This document shows positions 44,737-53,630 of a stretch of DNA of 64,000 nt, piece by piece (position 1 is the first letter of the stretch; each line of letters begins with the position of its first letter). The notes under the pieces were generated by a model. It had not been told where the DNA came from. It ran no database searches and saw only the letters and a list, made by a program, of their open reading frames with translations. The stretch comes from Pantoea sp. WMus005 (GTDB lineage: Bacteria; Pseudomonadota; Gammaproteobacteria; Enterobacterales; Enterobacteriaceae). The position numbers and the translations under genes are program-made. The stretch covers positions 62,001 through 126,000 of the forward strand of contig NZ_JACBXU010000003.1 in NCBI RefSeq assembly GCF_013415305.1. Reading direction: 5' to 3'.

Positions 44737-45855
44737 TCAGGATTGAAAAACAGGATAGTCAGTATAGCCTTTCTCAGTGCCGCCATACAGGGAGGCGTGA
44801 TCGACCTCATTCAGCGGATAGCCTGATTTAATGCGCGCAGGCAGGTCAGGATTGGCGATAAACGAGCGGCCAAAACCAAACAGATCGCCCCAGCCTTTTT
44901 CCAGCACATGCTGTGCTTTTTCAGCCGTGTAACGACCCGAATAGATGATCGGAGATCGGAATGTTTCCCGCAGTGCGACGCGGAAACTTTCTGGCATGTC
45001 CGGGCTATTATCCCAGTCGGCTTCGGCAATAGAGAGATAGCCGACTCCCAGCGCATTCAGCATCTGCGCAGCGCGGATGTAGGTCGTATGGGGATCGCTT
45101 TCAACCAGTCCAAGATAGACGCGCTCTTCGTCAGTGCTTGAAAACAGTGGCGCAAATCTGACGCCAACACGATGGCTGCCAAATACCGAGCTGACCGCCT
45201 CAACGACTTCGCGCAGGAAGCGCAGACGATTCTCCGCTGAACCACCATATTCATCCGTACGGAAGTTAGTGTGCTCTGAAATAAACTGGTTAATCAGATA
45301 ACCGTTGGCGGAATGCAGTTCCACGCCGTCAAAACCGGCCGCTTTGGCATTCTCAGCCGCACGACGGTAAAGTGCCACAATCTCTTTAACTTCCGCTGTG
45401 GTCAGTGCCCGTGGCTCGCTGGGTGCAGTTAATATCCCCGCCCCTGGCCCTGTCTCAATAAACACCCGGACGTTGTCGGCTGCAATAGCTGAAGGCGCCA
45501 CCGGGGGCTGCTTCTCTGGCTGAAGTTCATTATGTGATACGCGGCCAACATGCCAGAGCTGGCAGAAAAGGGTGGCGCCTTCCTGATGAACCGCTTCTGT
45601 GACCTTTTTCCAGCCCGCGATCTGCGCGTCGCTGTGGATCCCCGGCGTCCATGCATAGCCCTGTCCACGGGGCTCAATCTGGGTGCCTTCGGTGACCATC
45701 AGTCCCGCACTGGCGCGCTGGCGGTAATACTCCACCATCATCTCGCCGGGAATGTTGCCCGGCTGCTCACTGCGGCAACGCGTCAGCGGCGGCAGTACAA
45801 TGCGGTTACGAAGCGTGAGATCGCCCAGGTTCAGCGGGGTAAAAAGTGACGGCAT
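44737..45855 (-). CDS. Old yellow enzyme family alkene reductase (NemA-like)
   Basis: FMN-dependent NADPH oxidoreductase of 372 residues that reduces activated alkenes, maleimides or nitro compounds. Barrel landmarks: LRNRIVLPPLTRCRS, LFCQLWHVGRVSH, GFDGVELHSANGYLINQFISEHTNFRTDEYGGS with the His-x-x-Asn substrate pair, and GWGDLFGFGRSFIANPDLP. It heads an operon with the ArsR gene. It is a different branch from the old yellow enzyme at 55287. Confidence 0.92.
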   Translation of the reverse strand: MPSLFTPLNLGDLTLRNRIVLPPLTRCRSEQPGNIPGEMMVEYYRQRASAGLMVTEGTQIEPRGQGYAWTPGIHSDAQIAGWKKVTEAVHQEGATLFCQLWHVGRVSHNELQPEKQPPVAPSAIAADNVRVFIETGPGAGILTAPSEPRALTTAEVKEIVALYRRAAENAKAAGFDGVELHSANGYLINQFISEHTNFRTDEYGGSAENRLRFLREVVEAVSSVFGSHRVGVRFAPLFSSTDEERVYLGLVESDPHTTYIRAAQMLNALGVGYLSIAEADWDNSPDMPESFRVALRETFRSPIIYSGRYTAEKAQHVLEKGWGDLFGFGRSFIANPDLPARIKSGYPLNEVDHASLYGGTEKGYTDYPVFQS

Positions 45856-45894
45856 AACAAAAAGTCCTCTGATGTGTGAAGGGCGACATTATAT

Positions 45895-45922
45895 TTACAC
45901 ATTTAAATTTGTAAATGTGTAA
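45895..45922. promoter_or_regulatory. 11-bp inverted repeat, likely ArsR operator
   Basis: TTACACATTTA and TAAATGTGTAA flank a 6-bp spacer, about 40 bp upstream of the old yellow enzyme start. The dyad length and position suit a winged-helix dimer overlapping the promoter. The link to the ArsR gene in the same operon is inferred. Confidence 0.65.
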
Positions 45923-45959
45923 TCTGTGCTTTTTGTTCCGGGACTGTTTATTATGGGGG

Positions 45960-45997
45960 GATCCTGCAGACATCGCACTCAGGCCAGCTGCAGGATC
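45960..45997. repeat. 10-bp inverted repeat after the hypothetical gene at 46007
   Basis: GATCCTGCAG and CTGCAGGATC with an 18-bp loop, just beyond the stop of the next gene. It may act as a terminator, although no T run follows on either strand. Confidence 0.4.
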
Positions 45998-46006
45998 ATC
46001 AGGACA

Positions 46007-46894
46007 TTATGAAGCGTATTTTTCAGTGAAGGCCTGCCATTGCTGGCGATAGATATCCATCTGTTTCAACGCACCATCAATAGACGATTGCGCAGCGTTG
46101 CCGGGGTTGGGCGTTGCACTGATTATTGCCGCAAAGGCACTGAATACAGCGTCTGTATTACCACCTGAATTCATGGCTGCCATCATGCTGTTCAGCTCAA
46201 CCTGAGGCCGTGCGGTGCCGCTTTCAAACTTGTTGAGATTATCACGCGCACTCTCCTGCATGTGGCGAGTGCCATAACGCATAGCTAACGTCAGCGTATC
46301 CTGAGCGCCCGATAACATCGCACTGTTACGAATAGCCACTTTGACGTTTATCATCTGATCAGCGATGCCCGTTGCCTGTTTCTGGTTATCTCCGGAGACA
46401 TATTTTTCAATCAGTTTATGGAGCTTAGACTGCGTCAGGGTCAGCGCCATGGCTTCAGCGGTATCGCTGTTATCGTACTGACCACGCCCCGCCTGACCTT
46501 CAACCAGCACCTGATGTAAGGCAGCAGCAAAGTCATCCATCGTGCTCTGCGTTTTGTCAGCGGTCATACTCAGGAGTGGACTCAGTGTGCTGGCATCTGA
46601 GCTGGTGTTGGGGTCGTTGAACAAGGCATACGCGAGGTTAATGGACGGCCCCTGGCCTGATGACTTTAACTCTGCCAGTGCCTTCAGATTTTTTTCCTGC
46701 TGCTCTGCCGCAATGGGCTCATCGCGGGCGTGTAAAAGCCGTGCTCTTGCCTCCGGGGAGATTACCACCACACTGGCCGGTAACTCTTTAGCGGTGATAC
46801 TTTCTTTAATGCTGTCCGATGCTGTATTTGGTGTGATGAGCGTGGTTGAATATCCTCTTGCCACGTCTGTGCTAATGCCACTGATTAACCCCAT
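46007..46894 (-). CDS. Hypothetical protein, Ser/Thr/Ala-rich
   Basis: No family recognised. From the ATG at 46894 (MGLISGISTDVARG) the protein has 295 residues; GAGGG precedes it. A longer start at 46960 is possible. It has no signal peptide or membrane segment. The first 60 residues are Ser/Thr-rich and lack charge clusters, as in some type III or type VI secreted proteins; SPEARARLLHARDE and QWQAFTEKY are readable landmarks. No secretion genes lie nearby, so this is only a comparison. Confidence 0.6.
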   Translation of the reverse strand: MGLISGISTDVARGYSTTLITPNTASDSIKESITAKELPASVVVISPEARARLLHARDEPIAAEQQEKNLKALAELKSSGQGPSINLAYALFNDPNTSSDASTLSPLLSMTADKTQSTMDDFAAALHQVLVEGQAGRGQYDNSDTAEAMALTLTQSKLHKLIEKYVSGDNQKQATGIADQMINVKVAIRNSAMLSGAQDTLTLAMRYGTRHMQESARDNLNKFESGTARPQVELNSMMAAMNSGGNTDAVFSAFAAIISATPNPGNAAQSSIDGALKQMDIYRQQWQAFTEKYAS

Positions 46895-47109
46895 AATGCC
46901 CTCTACGGTTTGTCTGGTTGAACAATTAATCGGCAGGATGTAACTCATCTTTACAGGCATATATTCAATCCGTGAGTGAGGCGACTTATTTGAGGTTTAA
47001 CTATCAGCGCTATTACGACAGGACTTTACTTCACCATCTGTTCAGAATTATTAAGTTGAACCTTCAGCGGGTCAGCGCAACCAGACAGGGAATCTTCAGA
47101 GGAAACGTT

Positions 47110-47643
47110 GTGATTAATACACTTTCTTTAGACGCGCTTGGGCCACGCATTTGTATTATGGGGCCGTCTAACAGCGGGAAATCTACTCTGGCTGCTGCTA
47201 TTTCTCGCAAAACAGCCTTGCCTGCCGTTCATCTGGATCAGCTTCACCATACTCCGGGCACTCAATGGATTCCCAGAGCACCGGCTGAGTTTATGCGTTT
47301 ACACGCTGACGCGGTGAGTCAGGAAAAATGGGTGATGGATGGGAATTACACAAAATGTATTGAAGAACGTCTCGCGCGCGCCACAGGATTCATTCTTCTG
47401 GATGTAAAAGTACCTGTGGCGCTAATTCGGTATATTCGCAGATGTTATTCCTCCACACCACGCGTTGGAGGCCTGAAGATGAGCAGAGAGCATGTGACCC
47501 TGGAGATGCTGAAATATATTATCCTTACTGCGCCGAAGAATCGGAAGCGTCATAAGACGCTTTATGACCAGGTCAGACTGCCAAAACTTCGGCTAAATTC
47601 TTCAGGTGATTTTCAGGCCTGTCTGGAATACTGGGGCTTATAA
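47110..47643 (+). CDS. P-loop adenylate kinase-like / topology modulation (FlaR-like) protein
   Basis: Protein of 177 residues with a Walker A motif (IMGPSNSGKSTLAAAIS) and the small-kinase pattern PAVHLDQLHHTPGTQWIPRAPAEF...EKWVMDGNY, typical of FlaR-like P-loop NTPases. The function of this group is unknown. The GTG at 47110 follows AGAGGAAACGTT and places the P-loop near the N-terminus as in relatives; the frame is open upstream to a GTG at 46972. Confidence 0.75.
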   Translation: MINTLSLDALGPRICIMGPSNSGKSTLAAAISRKTALPAVHLDQLHHTPGTQWIPRAPAEFMRLHADAVSQEKWVMDGNYTKCIEERLARATGFILLDVKVPVALIRYIRRCYSSTPRVGGLKMSREHVTLEMLKYIILTAPKNRKRHKTLYDQVRLPKLRLNSSGDFQACLEYWGL

Positions 47644-47729
47644 TTAAAAAGTGACTGTCCAGCCCCGCTTCTGTTAATCAACAGGCATCAGGCTCGTCAA
47701 AAGCGCGTTCAGCGATTCACCTGGCCCGG

Positions 47730-48362
47730 TTAGCTACGGCTGAATACCAGTTTCAGGCCTGCCAGCGCAAAGCAGCAGGCTAACAGAGCATCGAGTCCGC
47801 GACGAATGCGTCGGTAAAAGGCGCCCATGACAGAGGTTGAGAACAGCAGAGCATAACCGCCGAAGACCAGGACGCAAATGGCTGCACAACCGCAGAGGAT
47901 TATCGGCAGTGTTGAGGCACTCCCATCCGGCCTCAGCGCAAATGACATAATCGCCACCCAGGTAAGAATTGCTTTGGGATTGCCGATATGCATCAGAATG
48001 CCCTGACGATACAATCTGCCATAAGCGACCCGCTCATCGCTGGCGGTAAAGTCACCGGTTTCCGTCCGCCGCAAAGCCGATTTACCCGCTTTATACGCCA
48101 GCCAGAGCAGATATAACCCGCCGCCAATTTTCAACGCAATCAGCAACTGTGCGAAGGTTGCCAGCACGGTCAGTACACCGCAGGCGGCCAGCAGCGCCCA
48201 GATCATCGACCCACTCACGACTCCCGCCGCCAGCGCCAGTGCAGCACCTCTGCCCTTTTTCATTGCCGTGCCCATAATGGCCATATTGCTTGGCCCGGGA
48301 CTCGCCGTAGCGACAAGATAAGTGGTGAAGATCAGGACTAACTCGTGCGAAAGCGCCATCAT
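47730..48362 (-). CDS. LysE/RhtB family amino acid exporter
   Basis: Inner-membrane exporter of 210 residues with six predicted segments. Signature: TTYLVATASPGPSNMAIMGTAMKKGRGAALALAAGVVSG, and GILMHIGNPKAILTWVAI. Members export lysine, threonine, homoserine lactones or cysteine derivatives; the substrate is not determined. Confidence 0.9.
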   Translation of the reverse strand: MMALSHELVLIFTTYLVATASPGPSNMAIMGTAMKKGRGAALALAAGVVSGSMIWALLAACGVLTVLATFAQLLIALKIGGGLYLLWLAYKAGKSALRRTETGDFTASDERVAYGRLYRQGILMHIGNPKAILTWVAIMSFALRPDGSASTLPIILCGCAAICVLVFGGYALLFSTSVMGAFYRRIRRGLDALLACCFALAGLKLVFSRS

Positions 48363-48496
48363 TGCCTCGGTGATGAGTGGTTATCCATCTGTTATATCGG
48401 TCGTCGTATGAATTTACAATTCATTCACACGCTGCCGCTCAGCTTCCAAAGAATGTTCGCTAAAGCATGCGCACGTTAACTTTCAGGCAGTGCCAG

Positions 48497-49006
48497 TCAG
48501 GGATGATTGCGATCATCCAGACGCAACTGCATAAATGTCAGATCCAGCCAGCGCCCAAATTTATTGCCGACTTCTTTCATGGTGCCCGCCTCAGTGAAGC
48601 CCAGCTTTTTATGCAGCGTGATTGACGCTCTGTTTTCCGATTCAATACCCGCCACCATCACGTGCTTTTTGCTCTTACAGGCAAGTTGAATTAACGTCCG
48701 CATCAGGGCATCACCTATGCCTTGTCCCCGCGCGTTTTTATGAACGTAAACAGAATGCTCAACGGTGTGACGATATCCATCCCAGGGCCGCCAGTCACCG
48801 TATGAAGCATATCCCAGCACGCTATCATCATTGTTCGCTGCCACTATCACAGGAAAACCCGCCTGCTGACGACTGTGTATCCATTCGATACGATTAGCGA
48901 CATCTACCCTGCTTTCATTCCAGATGGCCGTGGTGTTAAGCACCGCATCGTTGTAAATCTCAGCAATCACATCAGCATCACTTTCAATAGCCGCACGAAT
49001 AATCAT
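48497..49006 (-). CDS. GNAT acetyltransferase, MnaT/phosphinothricin acetyltransferase-like
   Basis: Protein of 169 residues: IRAAIESDADVIAEIYNDAVLNTTAIWNE is the start shared by MnaT (YncA) and Pat/Bar enzymes; the acetyl-CoA loop is ARGQGIGDALMRTLI and the end GTMKEVGNKFGRWLDLTFMQL. MnaT acetylates methionine sulfoximine and sulfone and gives resistance to them. The start at 49006 follows AAAGGGGTG. Divergent from an HTH-cupin regulator that likely controls it. Confidence 0.88.
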   Translation of the reverse strand: MIIRAAIESDADVIAEIYNDAVLNTTAIWNESRVDVANRIEWIHSRQQAGFPVIVAANNDDSVLGYASYGDWRPWDGYRHTVEHSVYVHKNARGQGIGDALMRTLIQLACKSKKHVMVAGIESENRASITLHKKLGFTEAGTMKEVGNKFGRWLDLTFMQLRLDDRNHP

Positions 49007-49069
49007 GGTAGACACCCCTTTGCTCACTCACTAAAGTAGATGAATTGTACACAATGATAGTTATCTATT

Positions 49070-49648
49070 ATGTTAGATGAAATGTCCAGTAAAGAAGATA
49101 ACCTGAATATCCGGATCGGATTAAAGGTTAAAGAGGAAAGAGAAAAACGCGGCTGGTCACTGACTGAACTGGCAGGTCACTCCGGTGTATCGCGGGCGAT
49201 GATCCACAAAATCGAGCGTGGAGAGAGCAGCCCGACGGCAGTTCTGTTAGCCCGGCTATCGGGCTCTTTTGACATGAGCATCTCGCAGCTTCTGGCCCAG
49301 ACAGAAGTTCAGACAGGCACGCTGGTCAGGCACGAAAATCAGCCGGTATGGCAGGATCCTGAGACCGGCTATTTGCGTCGGCACGTTTCACCGGGTGAGA
49401 TGCCGGTCGATCTGGTCAGTGTCGAACTGCCGGCCAATACCGCTGTGCCGATGCCAGCTATCTCCTATATTTCAAGACGTCAGCTGATATGGGTATTGGA
49501 AGGGTCATTGACGTTCGAAGCGGGGTCGAGCACTTATGAAATGGCGGCTGGAGACTGTCTTGAACTGGGCGATCCAGCTGATTGTGTCTTCAGAAATAAC
49601 ACCAGCAAGGCATGTCGATACGCTGTGATCGTCCTGCGGCCAGTCTGA
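49070..49648 (+). CDS. XRE family regulator with C-terminal cupin
   Basis: Regulator of 192 residues. The helix-turn-helix (LKVKEEREKRGWSLTELAGHSGVSRAMIHKIERGESSPT) is followed by a cupin sensor (LVSVELPANTAVPMPA...RRQLIWVLEGSLTFEAG...YEMAAGDCLELGDPADCVFRN). This class senses small metabolites and controls the adjacent gene, here the MnaT-like acetyltransferase. ATG 49070 or 49082 may start it. Confidence 0.88.
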   Translation: MLDEMSSKEDNLNIRIGLKVKEEREKRGWSLTELAGHSGVSRAMIHKIERGESSPTAVLLARLSGSFDMSISQLLAQTEVQTGTLVRHENQPVWQDPETGYLRRHVSPGEMPVDLVSVELPANTAVPMPAISYISRRQLIWVLEGSLTFEAGSSTYEMAAGDCLELGDPADCVFRNNTSKACRYAVIVLRPV

Positions 49649-49663
49649 TACGTTTAGTGGCAG

Positions 49664-49687
49664 AAATCCATCCGCGATGATGGATTT
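49664..49687. terminator. 9-bp hairpin between convergent genes
   Basis: AAATCCATC and GATGGATTT pair around CGCGAT. There is no long T run, but the position between convergent genes suits a terminator. Confidence 0.45.
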
Positions 49688-49742
49688 ATAACGCGCTGTT
49701 TCTGAAAGCATTATCGTTATAGCACTGTTTAGCCAGGGTTAT

Positions 49743-50198
49743 TTAACGATTATTTCCGGCATAGATATCAGGCCGGGTAATCGTCCAGATAAAGTTTTCC
49801 TGGTTAACGGGTTCATAACCAAGCTTTTTATAAAGCCAGGGGGCCGTTGTGGTACACAGCAGGATTCTGCGCAGTTTTATGAAAACCGGATGGTCATGAA
49901 TTGATGCCATGAGCCATCTGCCCAGCCCCTTGCCCTGATACTCTTCCAGAATATAAACATCACTCAGCCAGGCGAAAGTCGCATAATCGGTAACCAGCCG
50001 GGCAAACCCTATTTGTGACTCATCATCATAGACACCAAAAGTCAGGCTGTTCTCTATCGACACGGCGACAGTATTCATGTCGATGCCAGCCGCCCAGGTT
50101 GAACGCGTCAGATATTGATGGATAGCCTTCTGGTCTAATTTTTCCTTATCGGTACTGATGAGATATGAGCTATTTCGCCATTCAAATACTGTATTCAT
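49743..50198 (-). CDS. GNAT family N-acetyltransferase
   Basis: Protein of 151 residues: QIGFARLVTDYATFAWLSDVYILEEYQGKGLGRWLMASI contains the acetyl-CoA loop (QGKGLG), and LCTTTAPWLYKKLGYEPVNQENFIW the C-terminal motif. It resembles YhhY/ElaA-like acetyltransferases without clear substrate. GAGAGGGGTGAAG before the ATG at 50198 (MNTVFEW) fixes the start over upstream frames. Confidence 0.85.
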   Translation of the reverse strand: MNTVFEWRNSSYLISTDKEKLDQKAIHQYLTRSTWAAGIDMNTVAVSIENSLTFGVYDDESQIGFARLVTDYATFAWLSDVYILEEYQGKGLGRWLMASIHDHPVFIKLRRILLCTTTAPWLYKKLGYEPVNQENFIWTITRPDIYAGNNR

Positions 50199-50510
50199 CT
50201 TCACCCCTCTCCCTGATGATTTATTCATAACATCAGCCGTCAGGTTAGCCTGATCATGCAGTGACATCACTTATCTCATATCAGATATACCCTGTCTCCG
50301 TAGGCAGAATATCGGCGTGAAACATTTTTTTGAAGATGCGGATGGCGGGCAAAGTGAAGGTGATGGAGATGGGTGATGGATGATGGCGTTTTTTATGCTG
50401 ACACTCATCTTTGTGCAAACCCACGTCTGGCACAGGGATGAAAACTCAGTCCGGCTTTTGATCTCTCTACAGTCAAATCGCCAGCCGGGCTAAGCCTGCT
50501 CAGGAAACGT

Positions 50511-51542
50511 TTATTTCCCCAGAATCTCTCTGCGGACAATCTCTGCGCCAGCACTTAACGCGTGAAGTTTACCATTCGCAACCTGACGCGGCAGAGGGAT
50601 CATCCCGCAGTTGGTTGAAGGATAGAGATTTTCAGCATCCACAAACTGCAGCGCTTTGCGCAGCGTCTCAGCCACGGCTTCAGGCGTCTCAATCTCATGG
50701 GTTGCCACATCGATAGCACCGACCATGACTTTTTTACCGCGAATCAGCTCGATCAGGTCCATCGGAACGCGCGAGTTCTGACACTCCAGTGAAACGATAT
50801 CAATTGCCGAACGCTGCAGTTTCGGGAAGACTTCTTCATACTGACGCCACTCGGTACCCAGCGTCTTCTTCCAGTCGGTATTCGCTTTAATGCCGTAGCC
50901 ATAGCAGATGTGAACGGCGGTTTCGCACTTCAGACCTTCAATGGCACGCTCTAACGCAGCGATACCCCAGTCATTCACTTCATCAAAAAAGACGTTAAAC
51001 GCAGGCTCATCAAACTGAATAATATCCACACCGGCTGCTTCTAACTCTTTAGCTTCCTGATTCAGGATTTTGGCGAATTCCCAGGCCAGCTTTTCGCGAC
51101 TTTTGTAGTGATTGTCATAAAGGGTATCGATCATGGTCATCGGACCCGGCAGCGCCCACTTAATAGGACGATCGGTCAGCTTACGCAGGATTTTCGCATC
51201 TTCAACAAACACGGGCTTCTGACGTGAGACTTCACCCACCACGGTCGGGACGCTTGCGTCGTAACGATTACGGATGCGAACCACTTCGCGCTTTTCAAAA
51301 TCTACGCCGCTGAGGTGTTCAATAAAGGTCGTCACGAAGTGCTGACGGGTCTGCTCGCCATCACTGACGATATCAATACCGGCCCGAACCTGATCGTCCA
51401 GACACAGACGCAGCGCATCTCTTTTGCCGTCAACTAACTCTTCATCCTGTAATTTCCAGGGTGACCAGAGCACTTCTGGCTGCGCAATCCAGGAAGGTTT
51501 AGGCAGGCTGCCAGCAGTGGATGTCGGTAATAAGGTTTTCAT
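50511..51542 (-). CDS. mesD: Folate-independent methionine synthase, MesD type
   Basis: Core-MetE-like protein of 343 residues. It lacks the N-terminal half of MetE and keeps the zinc/active-site region: STAGSLPKPSWI, DIVSDGEQTRQHF, ALPGPMTMIDTLYDN, IIQFDEPAFNVFFDE, HICYGYG and YPSTNCGMIPLPRQ. Its neighbour 27 bp upstream is a DUF1852 (MesX) gene. MesD and MesX were described as an oxygen-dependent, folate-independent methionine synthase system. The assignment rests on domain and neighbour. Confidence 0.85.
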   Translation of the reverse strand: MKTLLPTSTAGSLPKPSWIAQPEVLWSPWKLQDEELVDGKRDALRLCLDDQVRAGIDIVSDGEQTRQHFVTTFIEHLSGVDFEKREVVRIRNRYDASVPTVVGEVSRQKPVFVEDAKILRKLTDRPIKWALPGPMTMIDTLYDNHYKSREKLAWEFAKILNQEAKELEAAGVDIIQFDEPAFNVFFDEVNDWGIAALERAIEGLKCETAVHICYGYGIKANTDWKKTLGTEWRQYEEVFPKLQRSAIDIVSLECQNSRVPMDLIELIRGKKVMVGAIDVATHEIETPEAVAETLRKALQFVDAENLYPSTNCGMIPLPRQVANGKLHALSAGAEIVRREILGK

Positions 51543-51569
51543 AGCAGGTGACCTTCTGGTTTTAATTAA

Positions 51570-52550
51570 TCAAAGAACGAATTCAGCAGACCATTGCGCG
51601 AGAAGTGTCTGATTAGGCTTAATGAAATGCGCCTCAGTAAACCTGCCCTGCTCGACGGCCAGCCGGCTGCGCTCTTCGCGATCATAAACAATGCGGGTTA
51701 ACGAATAATCCTGATGCTGCAGCGTGGGCTGGTAGCACTGTCCGGCTGCAGAATTCGCGTTATAAATTTCAGGACGATAGATTTTCTGGAAGGTTTCCAT
51801 CGTACTGATGGTGCTAATCAGCTCAAGGTTGGTGTAATCACTGAGCAGATCGCCGTGGAAATAGAAGGCCAGAGGCGCGACACTGCCCTGCGGCATAAAG
51901 AAACGCACTTTCAGGCCCATTTTTCCGAAGTAAAAGTCAGTCAGGGAAGGCTCATCCTGCTGATACTCGATGCCCAGTACCGGATGCTGATTACCGGTGC
52001 GCACGTAGGTGTTTTTGCTCGATACGCTCAGGCAGATAACCGGGGATTTACTGAAGCTCTCTTTATAGGCCGCTGAGTTAACGAAGCTTTTGAAAATGTT
52101 ACCGTGCAGCTGACCAAAATCATCCGGCAGACTGAAGGCTGTCTGGCCTTTATTGTGCTCTGCCAGTACGACACTGAAATCATAATCACGCACGTAAGAT
52201 GAGAAGTTATTACCAACAATCCCTTCAATGCGTTGACCCGTTTTATGATCCACGATATGGGTTTTTAAGATTTCAATCGCAGGGAACAATTCGTCGTTAC
52301 TTTCGGGACGAAGATTCAGCTCAGCAGAAATAATCTCAAGTTCAACAGAATAGCGATCGCTTTTTGGATTGTCCCAGTGCGCAAGCGCATTAAAACGGTT
52401 GTCGATCATCGCCAGTGCGTTATGGAGGTTTTCCTGTCGTTTTTCGCCGCGCGCTAAATTAGCGAAGTTAGTCGTCGCCCGCGTATTTTTCGAAGGGTTA
52501 TAGTTTTCGTCGAAACGAATGCGCTTGAGGGTAAAGGCTAAGTTGTTCAT
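51570..52550 (-). CDS. mesX: DUF1852 protein MesX, partner of MesD
   Basis: Protein of 326 residues: FTLKRIRFDENYNPSKNTRATTNFANLARGEKRQENLHNALAMIDNRFN is the DUF1852 start. Genes of this family sit beside short MetE-like synthases, and MesX is required for MesD activity. First gene of the pair. No MetJ-box pair was found in the 170 bp upstream. Confidence 0.88.
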   Translation of the reverse strand: MNNLAFTLKRIRFDENYNPSKNTRATTNFANLARGEKRQENLHNALAMIDNRFNALAHWDNPKSDRYSVELEIISAELNLRPESNDELFPAIEILKTHIVDHKTGQRIEGIVGNNFSSYVRDYDFSVVLAEHNKGQTAFSLPDDFGQLHGNIFKSFVNSAAYKESFSKSPVICLSVSSKNTYVRTGNQHPVLGIEYQQDEPSLTDFYFGKMGLKVRFFMPQGSVAPLAFYFHGDLLSDYTNLELISTISTMETFQKIYRPEIYNANSAAGQCYQPTLQHQDYSLTRIVYDREERSRLAVEQGRFTEAHFIKPNQTLLAQWSAEFVL

Positions 52551-52722
52551 CGCTATCGGGTATCCTGGTCGCTGATATGAAGGGTTGCGTTAAGGGTTTA
52601 TCCAGCGTTGCTATCCCTTTACACACATTCATATGACTCAAAGTTATTAACAATTCTTACTTTATGCCTCAACAATGAGTTGAAAAAAAGTGATTAAATT
52701 TCAACGAACATGAAGGAAATTC

Positions 52723-52911
52723 ATGTTGGATGTGCGGAATGGTTTTTTTTTCATGAGCCGAGCGATTATTAAAACACCAGCTGTTAAATTCGTGTGTGAA
52801 ACGCCTCGCAGCAGGGAGATCCTGCTGACCACGACAGCAAGACGTCATGGAGTAACAGACGAGATCATGAGTTTAATCTGTCTTTATGCCGCTGAAGATA
52901 GCGTTCTTTGA
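52723..52911 (+). CDS. Short hypothetical frame
   Basis: A 62-codon frame, MLDVRNGFFFMSRAIIKTP..., with AAGGAA five bases before the ATG. It overlaps the end of the convergent GNAT gene by 39 bp. There is no recognised domain, signal or membrane segment. It could be spurious. Confidence 0.25.
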   Translation: MLDVRNGFFFMSRAIIKTPAVKFVCETPRSREILLTTTARRHGVTDEIMSLICLYAAEDSVL

Positions 52912-53364
52912 CAGAATTTTTGCAAAGCACACTGCGTCCTGGCGATTGATGTAAGGACCATAATTCTCAATACGCTCATAACCCTTTCTCTGATAGAAAT
53001 TTACTGCTTTAAGGTTAACAGATCGCGTTTCAAGCCAGATTTGGCTATACCCCATATTCAGGGCTGATTTTTCCAGGAAAGAGAGTAACGCATTACCAAT
53101 CGCCGGCACGCTACGATCTGAAAACATTCTTTTGAGTTCAGCAATATCCCCGGCTAACGGTCTGATTGCTCCGCACCCTACTGCCTCGCCCCTGTGGTTT
53201 CGGGCGAGTACCCAGAGCGATCTCTCCTCCTCCAAAGAGTCCATGGTGAAGTTACTTTTGCCATCATCACCCGTAATCGCCGCGAGTTCTGCTGACAGTT
53301 TGCTTATCAGAAGCTGGGATGCTGCTGAACGAGGATCTGCTTTTTCTACTGTTATCATGCTCAT
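52873..53364 (-). CDS. GNAT family N-acetyltransferase
   Basis: Protein of 163 residues: RGEAVGCGAIRPLAGDIAELKRMFSDRSVPAIGNALLSFLEKSALNMGYSQIWLETRSVNLKAVNFYQRKGY. The acetyl-CoA loop (SVPAIGNALL) departs from the usual R/QxxGxG/A form, but the flanking pattern matches the YafP/PanZ-like group of small GNATs. AAAGGG lies before two candidate ATGs (53364 or 53358). Confidence 0.8.
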   Translation of the reverse strand: MSMITVEKADPRSAASQLLISKLSAELAAITGDDGKSNFTMDSLEEERSLWVLARNHRGEAVGCGAIRPLAGDIAELKRMFSDRSVPAIGNALLSFLEKSALNMGYSQIWLETRSVNLKAVNFYQRKGYERIENYGPYINRQDAVCFAKILSKNAIFSGIKTD

Positions 53365-53630
53365 ACCCTTTCTTATGACGACGGTCAGGATAAAAGCAGA
53401 TGAAGCAAAATGCATCTACCGCACTCTCTACCTATTCCTGACCCGCCCGTAATGACGGCTAACCCCGCACTTCGCATCTATAATTCAGTGGCTCAGACCC
53501 ATGCACTCACTCTGGCGAGCCGTTTAACAGAGTAGGGGTATCTGGACTTCGCAGTGTTAGCGATATTCAATCCCGGGATGATGCCTGCGGGGTTAAGACG
53601 CTCATCATTTACAAAATCTAAGGAAGCCTC

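Noticed and set aside
50330..50400. GATGG-rich simple repeat between a GNAT gene and mesD.
   Set aside because: Short, irregular and without structure or conserved unit.
52838..52862. AGACGTCA followed by AGACGAG, resembling MetJ boxes upstream of mesX.
   Set aside because: Copies are not adjacent 8-mers and lie 290 bp from the gene, inside another possible frame.
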